This document shows, one piece after another, positions 14,205 to 22,800 of a stretch of 64,000 bases of DNA (positions within the stretch are counted from its first letter, which is position 1; every line of letters begins with the position of its first letter). Source of the DNA: Aequitasia sp047973235 (GTDB lineage Bacteria; Bacillota; Clostridia; Lachnospirales; Lachnospiraceae); the NCBI GenBank assembly GCA_047973235.1, contig JBKEBP010000197.1, positions 1 to 64,000 of the forward strand, given 5' to 3'. A model generated the notes under the pieces. The model worked only from the letters and a program-made list of their open reading frames with translations, had not been told where the DNA came from and did not search any database. A program made the position numbers and the translations under genes.

Positions 14205-15884
14205 ATGAAAGCAAAGTTTATGAAAAAGATTATGGTAGGGTTAACAGCCCTCACAGTATTAGCGGGAACCATGTTTGGTTCTATGGAGTCAAGAGCTTCG
14301 GTTATTGGACCGGATCCAACGGTTGGGAGTATAGAAATCTTCAAAACCGATAGTGAATTAAACGGTCTAAAGAATGTTGGGTTTACGGTAGTAAGAGTTA
14401 TGGAGTTGGTACCGGGAACAGAAGCGGGAAAATTCGCATCTTATAAAGTGGCGAAAGGTTTTGAGTCAACATTCAAAGATGTAGATCCTGATGAATTAGG
14501 AGAGTACAACACTAGAGAATTAGAAGCATTAATTGACACATTGATGCAAGATTATGCTCATCTTAACACAGGTACAAGTGCAGACAGTTTTACAATAACA
14601 ACAGACGATAACGGAATTGCTAAAAGAGAAAATGTTCCTCTTGGATTATACCTTGTATTTGAAAGCGATGTTCCTGTTGGATTTACTCAACTAAGACCTT
14701 TTATATTGTCAGTGCCTATGTCAACAAATACTGGCTGGGAGTATGATGTAAGAGTTGAAGCTAAGAACAGTGCAACTTCAGTTACAAAGGAAATGGTATT
14801 GGAAAATGGCGAAACTGCGACTGCAGGAACAGCTACAGTAGGAGATCAAATTGATTTCCGAGTAACAGTTCAAACACCATACTGGGATACTTCCAGTGGC
14901 TCAGGAAAAGCAATCTTCAAGATCGCCGATTCTATGACACAAGGTCTGGAATTCGATCAAAAGAGCTTAAAAATCGAGATTGCTAAAATAGGTAATTATG
15001 ATCCATCAGCATATGTAGATGGTGATACGGTTGTTGGTGGATCTATGGGAAAAGAAGTACTAGGTTCAGGCACAGGAGCTGCACAGGTAGCATGGGATTT
15101 CGTTAAATCTTCTAACGTTGGAGGTGAAATCACATGGGGTATAAATACTCATGGTTTCCAAATTGAATTTGATAGTGACTGGTTACTTGCAAATAGAAGT
15201 TCCACTTTAGTACTTACATATTCTGCTAAGCTTACTGACAAAGCAGTTATCGGACCTGGTGATGAAGTAAAAGATATGAATATAAACTCAGCAAAGGTTG
15301 TTTATAATCCAAATCTTAATGACGAAGATGATTATGATGAGGTAGAAGGTTCAGCTCAAGTCTATACTTTCGCAGTTCAAATCGACAAATGGGCAGTTGG
15401 TACAGCTTCTCAAGGCGGAAAAACTACATTAGCAGGTGCAGAGTTTGGTATTTACAAAGACGCTGCTTGTACTCAAGCAGTACTTACAACAGGAACAGTT
15501 ACAACAGGTAAAGATGGAGTTGCATTATTTGCTAGACTTGGCGAAGGTGTTTACTACATTAAAGAGCATGCAGCACCTGAAGGATATAAGCTTCTCACGA
15601 ACCCAATTAAAATTGAAATCATAGCTGACGTAGATGAAAATAAAGGAGAAATGACAGGTGGATTTACTATTCTTGTAAATGATAAGAAGGTAGAAACAAT
15701 AACAGATGAAAAGTTAGTAACAAAATTTGATCCTACCACAGGATATGCAAATATCGCTGTAGAGAATAAAAAAGGATTTACTCTTCCTGAAACAGGTGGA
15801 ATGGGTATCGCGATCTTCTTAATCATTGGTCTATTAGGAATGGTTGTTCTTAGCGCAGCAATGATGAAGAAAAAAAGAGCATAA
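14205..15884 (+). CDS. Major LPETG-anchored pilin (SpaH/EbpB-like shaft protein)
   Basis: A 559-residue surface protein. Residues 1-31 form a signal peptide. An N-terminal pilin domain (about 40-190) ends in WEYDVRVEAK (178-187), aligned with the pilin motif WxxxVxVYPK, so Lys187 is the likely cross-linking lysine although YPK has become EAK. A second domain (about 195-390, with VTVQTPYWDTSSGSGKA) and a Cna-B-type domain (about 395-520) follow; the latter has the E-box YYIKEHAAPEGYKLL. The C-terminus has LPETG (527-531), a membrane helix and KKKRA, a complete sorting signal. AGGGAG precedes the ATG. Flanking class C sortases should polymerise it. A terminator follows, allowing higher expression than downstream genes. 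Confidence 0.92.
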   Translation: MKAKFMKKIMVGLTALTVLAGTMFGSMESRASVIGPDPTVGSIEIFKTDSELNGLKNVGFTVVRVMELVPGTEAGKFASYKVAKGFESTFKDVDPDELGEYNTRELEALIDTLMQDYAHLNTGTSADSFTITTDDNGIAKRENVPLGLYLVFESDVPVGFTQLRPFILSVPMSTNTGWEYDVRVEAKNSATSVTKEMVLENGETATAGTATVGDQIDFRVTVQTPYWDTSSGSGKAIFKIADSMTQGLEFDQKSLKIEIAKIGNYDPSAYVDGDTVVGGSMGKEVLGSGTGAAQVAWDFVKSSNVGGEITWGINTHGFQIEFDSDWLLANRSSTLVLTYSAKLTDKAVIGPGDEVKDMNINSAKVVYNPNLNDEDDYDEVEGSAQVYTFAVQIDKWAVGTASQGGKTTLAGAEFGIYKDAACTQAVLTTGTVTTGKDGVALFARLGEGVYYIKEHAAPEGYKLLTNPIKIEIIADVDENKGEMTGGFTILVNDKKVETITDEKLVTKFDPTTGYANIAVENKKGFTLPETGGMGIAIFLIIGLLGMVVLSAAMMKKKRA

Positions 15885-15901
15885 GCATTAAAGAAGTACT
15901 C

Positions 15902-15937
15902 GACAAAAGACCTCTGCCTTAGGGCATGTCTTTTGTC
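15902..15937 (+). terminator. Terminator after the major pilin gene
   Basis: GACAAAAGAC pairs with GTCTTTTGTC, extended inside by TGCC/GGCA. The T-tract is within the descending arm. A similar hairpin (ACAAAAGAC...GTCTTTTGT) ends the second LPETG gene at 27923-27963. Confidence 0.8.
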
Positions 15938-16073
15938 ATATAAAGATAAAAAGTTATAGAAAAATATATAGGTTTTGAATCAGAAATAAAAACATGAATG
16001 TAAAAATATGAAGATGAAAACAATGGCAAGAGCCATAAAAATAGATTAAAAAATTATGAAGGGAGAATAGGGA

Positions 16074-16811
16074 ATGAGAAGAGCAATCAGAAAGGTCACT
16101 AAGCAAATATTAATGCCGCTTATTATAATTATGGCATTGCTCTTATGTGTGCAGACAACGAGTATTGCATCTGATGCTTTAGAGGGTTCTATATACATTC
16201 ATCTAAAATCCCTTGGTGAAAACAGTAAGAGGGCAGGAGTAGGATTTGCTATTTACCAAGTAGGGGAATTAGAGGATGGAATCACACCGGTATTTTATGA
16301 TGAATATGGGATCGAGGAATATCCTCAAACCGCTGAAGATGTAGAAGAAACTATAGCCAAGTTATTAGGTGAGTTGGTTGAAGAAACCCCGGTTACTGTG
16401 GGAAAGACTGATGAAGATGGTGGCTTAGGTTTTGTAGGTGTCAAGGAAGGCGTTTACCTAATAGTGCCGGAATTCAAAAAGGAATATGGACGTGTACAAC
16501 CTTTTATAATCCATATGCCTTACTTTGAGGAGAAAGAAGATGGAAAACTGAGTACGAGCTATGACGTTGAAGTTACACCTAAGGCAGAAGTTATACCACC
16601 GGATGAAGTACCTGAGGAGGAGATACCCCCTATAGTTACACCACCAAAAGAAGGTGCGCCATCAATGAACCCAATCAAAACAGGTGATTCATACAATCTA
16701 TATATTTACATAATAATTGCAGCAATGAGTATTTTTGCAATTTTGATAATCCTGTTTAAAAGACGTGAAAGGAGGAGAAGCATTGAAGAACAAGAGGGAA
16801 ATACGAATTGA
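16074..16811 (+). CDS. Small (minor or basal) pilin with non-standard sorting signal
   Basis: A 245-residue surface protein. Residues 1-33 form a signal peptide (hydrophobic core PLIIIMALLLCV). One pilin-type domain (about 36-170) ends with TSYDVEVTPK, aligned with the WEYDVRVEAK motif of the major pilin; Lys170 is the candidate cross-linking residue. A Pro/Glu-rich linker (171-198) leads to NPIKTGD (199-205), a membrane helix (208-230) and KRRERRR. This is a sorting-signal layout, but lacks the Pro-x-Thr-Gly spacing of LPXTG, so it may be served by a different sortase or be the wall-anchored base subunit. The gene overlaps the giant adhesin start by 29 bases. Confidence 0.8.
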   Translation: MRRAIRKVTKQILMPLIIIMALLLCVQTTSIASDALEGSIYIHLKSLGENSKRAGVGFAIYQVGELEDGITPVFYDEYGIEEYPQTAEDVEETIAKLLGELVEETPVTVGKTDEDGGLGFVGVKEGVYLIVPEFKKEYGRVQPFIIHMPYFEEKEDGKLSTSYDVEVTPKAEVIPPDEVPEEEIPPIVTPPKEGAPSMNPIKTGDSYNLYIYIIIAAMSIFAILIILFKRRERRRSIEEQEGNTN

Positions 16812-19800
16812 TAAAAATAGAATATTTGACTTAGTCTTAGTGTCACTTCTTATGCTTTCTTTGCTTGTCTCGCCTCTGTCTAATCTTACACTGACAGCTG
16901 GGGATGTAAATGATGAAGGTAGTAATAATGTATCCTTAGAGGATTTGTCGGGTAGTGTGGAGAAAGGGTCCACAGCAAATATATCAGGCAGCATCACTTT
17001 GTTACCTGAAGAGAATATCCTTGATCAGTACAAAATCATAGTATATGACAAGAATGAGTATAAAAATGGTGATGAAGATAATAAAGTATTACAAGAAGTA
17101 GTAATTAACGCTGAAGATGAAATTCAAGCAAATGAAATTGAGTTAAATAAAAGCGACCCGGATGAGAAGAATCAGGACGAAGAAAAAGAACAGGGGAGAT
17201 TTGAACTATACAACTTAGTACAGGGCGAATATCGCTTGGAATTTGTGTCTATGGATGAAGAGTTTGAACCCCTAAAATATTCTTTACCGGAAGTATCAGA
17301 TGATGGTAAAGAAGATGAATATACTATCACTTTAAATTCTGCAAAAGAAGATGAAGACTATTTTCTTTATATGGAAGTAATTGTAAAAGAAAATGAAGAA
17401 AAAGAATATAATATTGAGTTGATTAAAGAAGAGTTACCTTTAGAAGTGGATGATAAAGAAGTGCAAACAGACGAGACGAAGGGAAATGACTCTATCGAAG
17501 ATGAACCCATTACTATAGAAGATAGTAGACAAGACGAGGAAAAAGATAAGGAAGAAGCATCGACGCCGGTTGACCAGGAAGGAACGCCGATTGGTGAGGA
17601 GACAAAAGACAGTGAAGATGAAGATGAGTCGGAGGAATCGATAAAGATTGAGGACTTAAAAGAGCTTCAAGTTGATGAAGTCGGGGCTGCCTTGGAGGCC
17701 AAACCGGTCATTAGTGCAAGCTTAAGTGATGAACTCTTACGTAATAATAAAAACACATTACCATGGAGCCTATCTTTGAATTATATTGAAGAGCAAAGTG
17801 CGTATCACGCACTAGAGTATGCAGAGGATTATGATGGGAATGGGATAAAAGGAACAGGACACGTCAAATATCAAGTAGATTTTTTTACTAGACAAAAGCT
17901 TTGGGCGAATGCAGTAGAGATAAGGATTCCAAGTGTGATATTTACTAATAGACATGGGGCAGCAGTATTGCCGACGGATATAGCGATTCCTCGTGGAACG
18001 AAAGACAACCCTACTGTGTCTGCCAGCACTAGATTTAACTGGTATATGGATGATATGACAGGAGAGTTAGTATTCTTTAATTATGCTGACATTTTGAAAG
18101 GCACAACTTCAGGGTTTCAAGTATTATATAGTTTCGCAGGAATGGATGTAATAGACGGAAGCGAATGGACTTGGAAGCCGAAAGTTAAAGTAATTAGGGA
18201 TATTCTTGATGAAAATGAAGAGGAAGAGGTAAGTGTTGGTACTGAAGAGGATAATGTAAATTTACCGACACTTACAGGTAAAGTGGATACCAAGACAACA
18301 CTTACTTCTGTTAGTAAAAGTGTGGATGGTCAAGGACCAATTCACTCTAGAGCAGAAGTGATAAGCTATTCGTACTATGATAAGGAAGAAGATATGCCAA
18401 CGAAGTATCAGGGCGATGGTTTCTTCAATCATTCGTATATGAAATGGCGTGTTTATGTAAGGGGCGAAGGAAATCAGCCTGCACAAATATTAATAAAAGA
18501 TGAGACTATTGATACAGTTGATAAAGATGGCAATATTGTGGCTGGAGAAGTACTTGGAATTAAGGATACACGTAATTCATCGTTTGTACCATTCACAGAG
18601 ACAAAATATGATGGGTACATAGGAGTAATATTACATAATAGTAAAAACAATTATGAGTATACAGGTGAGTATATAATATTAGTAGCTTATCCAAAACTTG
18701 CTACAAATACAATAGTTACAAATAAGATTACCGGTCTAGTCAATTCTATGGATAATGTAGATGATGATGTACATATGTCAAGTACAGCACGTGCTCAATG
18801 GGTAGAATATAAGTGGCCTGCAGAAGATGGTATGTTTAGAGTTGATAAAGCTGTAGTAGATACGACTGATACTGAGTTAAATGATCAAAGAGTAAGGCAT
18901 AAGGGTACACTTGAAAGCTGGTTGGAAGTATATAAAACATCTAAATCTGCCGGTCAGAATCTAAACGGACTTAAATATACTACATTTAGCTCGACGCTTG
19001 CATTTAGCCATACTCATGAAATCACGGGACCGAATGCAGGTAAGAAAAAAGAGGGAGATAATCAGGTAGAGACATCCACTATGGATGATGCAATGTTCAT
19101 ACAATCAGATACCGGAACCGCAAGGATGTTAACCGATAGTGATTATTACTATTCTTCTGTATTCGTTCGACTAGAACAGGCAAATTTTGACTTTTTCCAG
19201 GATACATTACCACTTGAAGAGTCAGGTCCGATGGATATATATGCAATGTATAAAGAGCAGACAACATGGACGCTTGTAGCAACAGTGCCATGGAGTTCTT
19301 CTATGACGTATAGGTTTACTGACACTCAATTAGCACAGGAACCATGGAGAGTAAAGGCTGTAAATAGTACAAGAAATGCAAGAACACTGACGCACATAGA
19401 TGTAAATGTAACTATGCGTCATAATTCTCCGGCAATGACAACTATATTGAGCGAAAATCCCGGTTATGCATATATAAATAATTTAGCAGCTACAACAGGG
19501 AGACTTTATGATGGCTCGAAATGGACTAATGTAGACTTTGCGTGGTCATCAAATCAAGCGGTATATGGACAATTACCGGCATTGATACTGCCTCAAGTTG
19601 AGAGTATTAATAACAACTTATATGGTGGTAAAAACTACGTCTTTAGAAATAGTGCATCTACACAAGTGGGCGGCATTAATAAAAGTGGACATATGAGAAA
19701 AGGTGTTCATGTTAATAATAGTATAGGTGCAGATCGAATCGAAATGAGATATACGCTAGATGCATATGAAGGCTACAATATCTATAGTGAAGATGGCGTA

Positions 19801-22800
19801 AACCGTATCAAGCGATATGGTACTGATATGGCAATACAGAACCGCTATGAGGTTGTCTTCTATGACTTGCTGCCATTTGGAGTAGTGTTTGATCCATCTG
19901 TTAACCCTTCTGCAGGAAGAGCTACGGCGCTTGGAACTGCGGGCACGGTAATAACTGCCACTAGTGATGCACAAGTTGAATTAGATTTTGATGCATCAAG
20001 AGATGTTGTATCTAATTATAATGGTACGGGTCGTACTATGATCACATTCAGAGTAGCATATACCGGGGCAGACCCGTCTACATATATAAGTAGCTTCAAT
20101 AAGTGGATTACCGGTTGGCAAATCACATTTGGGGCAACATGTAAAAATAATTATAGTGGATTCTTACGTACGCAGGAAAACATTAGCGCATTTATGCCGG
20201 GAAAGAATGACAATCGTCCTTTAGAAGTGCATTCCGATATAGCATATCCTGATAATGGAACTTATCCTGACAATTCATATATTGACTTTGGAAAAGGAGA
20301 TCTTGATAACGATGGTAACAAAACAGAGTCAGTTATGTATGCTAAGGTAGGAATAGGACAAAACACAGTACTTGGCTATAATGCTGCATTATCCAAAACT
20401 GTAAAAGCAGATGATAACGACTTTGGAGATCCAACTCAGATAGCTAAGGTGGGTCTTGGGGAAGGGTATAAATACCAAGTTATATATGAAGTGGCAGATA
20501 ATGTAAAGGATGTAGTTCTTTTCGATCGCTTGGAAAATTATAAAAATGAAAATTTGAGTAATCCAAATTTAGCTAGTGAAGTTTGGTATGGAAAGTTTCA
20601 GGGATTAAGTCTTAGTAATTTTACAATAGTTGGTATTAAACCGGTAGTATATTATAACAAGAAACGTGATGCGAAATTACCTGAGCATGGAGTTGAAACA
20701 GCAGCTGAAATATTAAGTAATAGTTCATATGGCTGGGTTAAAGCAACAGAATGGACACATGGAAATGACGCCGTGCAAGCGATAGCCATTGATATAAGCA
20801 AGTATGACAATGGGAATGATTATATATTAGAAAAAGGTGTCAGCCTAAGATATGAGATTTCGATGAAAGCGCCTACGAATGTCAAAGATGAGATTTATAC
20901 TTATAATAGTCCATATGCGTATGCATATAATAATGTGAATGACTCACCTCAAACAGTAGAGGGAAATTATGTAAGAGTAAAGCTGCATGAGCGAGAAGAT
21001 TTGGAAATAGAGAAACAATTAGTCGGAAATACACCTTCAGAGGTAAAAGACACATCATTTGAGTTTGCGCTTACCATGATTGATGATGAAACCGGAAAAA
21101 CAATTCCGTTCGACCAAAGGATATACAAGCTATATCAACAAAACAATAGTGGAGCATGGGTTGAGGTGCCGGGTGTACATTCGACGAATCATAATGGAAT
21201 TTTATTTTTATATGGTGGACAAAAAGCAGTATTCGAATCCATTCTGGATTATAAGGACATAATTGTAGTTGAAAGGGAAAGTCGGTACTGGGAGCAGGAA
21301 GTATTTGACAATATTGACGAAGTGAATAGTACTGAGAATCATATGGCGCGGAAACTTCTCTTTAAAAATAAGTTTAGACCTATTTTATATACATCAAAGT
21401 CACTTCAATCTGTACCATCAAGAGTGAATGAAAGCGATTTCGAGTTCACATTCAAACTACTTATTGAAGGTATAGTAGCTAAAAATGTAGAGTATTGGTA
21501 TGTTGTAGCCGCGAGAATAGATGGAGGATATCCGGAGCTGGATCAATCTAAAGGAGACAATGGTAAAGGTTATACGGATGATAATGGATACTTTAAAATA
21601 AAAAAAGGTGACATTATATCATTCACTCCCGGAGAAGCAGGAATAGAATACACTTTAATAGAGGTAGATGGTGCTAATGCTAATGATGACTTCTTCTGTG
21701 AAGAACCTGAGATTACCAGAACTTTACCTGTTCTTGGTACACATAGTGTAATTACGAACTATTATAAATGGAAAGATTTAGAACTTACCAAGCAACTAAC
21801 ACATCAAGAACCTGAGGAATCTACACAAGAGTTTACTATGCAGGTATTAGATGAAAATGACAATCCTGTTATTGGGAATGTGTGGGTATTGTTGGATAAA
21901 TTTGGTAATGATACTGCAACAAAAGGCGTTCTGGATAATGAAGGAAAGTTCACACTAGCATTTGCAGGAGCAACAGTTAGAATCGAGGGATTGGAAGCCG
22001 GGAAAACCTTTACGATTAAGGAAACAGAAAGTGGAGCTCTCTATGAACCTGTTAACAATGGAATCATTGAAGTTAAGATGCCGAAATATGCTACTAGTGT
22101 AAAAGGAAGCATTACGAATGATTGGTTGATGCGAGACTTAACAGTCGAAAAAATTGTAGTATATGATTTCGAAGATGCAGATGAAGTATCAGAAGCACTT
22201 TCTACAGTCTTTGAAATGGAGGTCTATATTGACAATAAACTATTAGTTAATAAGGACTACGTTGTTTACGAAGATGGTAAAATAGTCGCGCCTAATACAA
22301 GAAACACCGGAGCTGATGGTACAGTAAAAATAAAGCATAATGAATCAGCCGTATTTAAAGATGTCGCACTTAAGGGGACAAGCTATAAAGTAATTGAAAC
22401 AGTAAAGGGAGGGTATAATCAGATACTTCCTGTAGGGAATGAGCCGAACGAAGGAACCTTAATTGATGATGTAGTTGCATCATTTACAAATAGCAAGGCT
22501 GATGCTACATTCTCATTCGAAAAGAATTATGAAGGCATAAGTGACAACGATAAAAAAGTTATTGATTTGATAAAGCAAAAGGACTCAAAGTTAAGAGAAG
22601 AACTCAAAGTTACTTTCACTTTAAGAGTTACGCCACCTAACAGCACTAGCAGCTATATATGGCCTAAAGTAGACCAAGTAGTCAATGTTAATGATACTGT
22701 AGAAAACAAAAAATACACTACTATCTGGAAGGCTGGTGAATCCATCACATTAAAACCTTGGGAAATGGTGACGTTGGTAGTTACTGAACCGGGAGCGACT

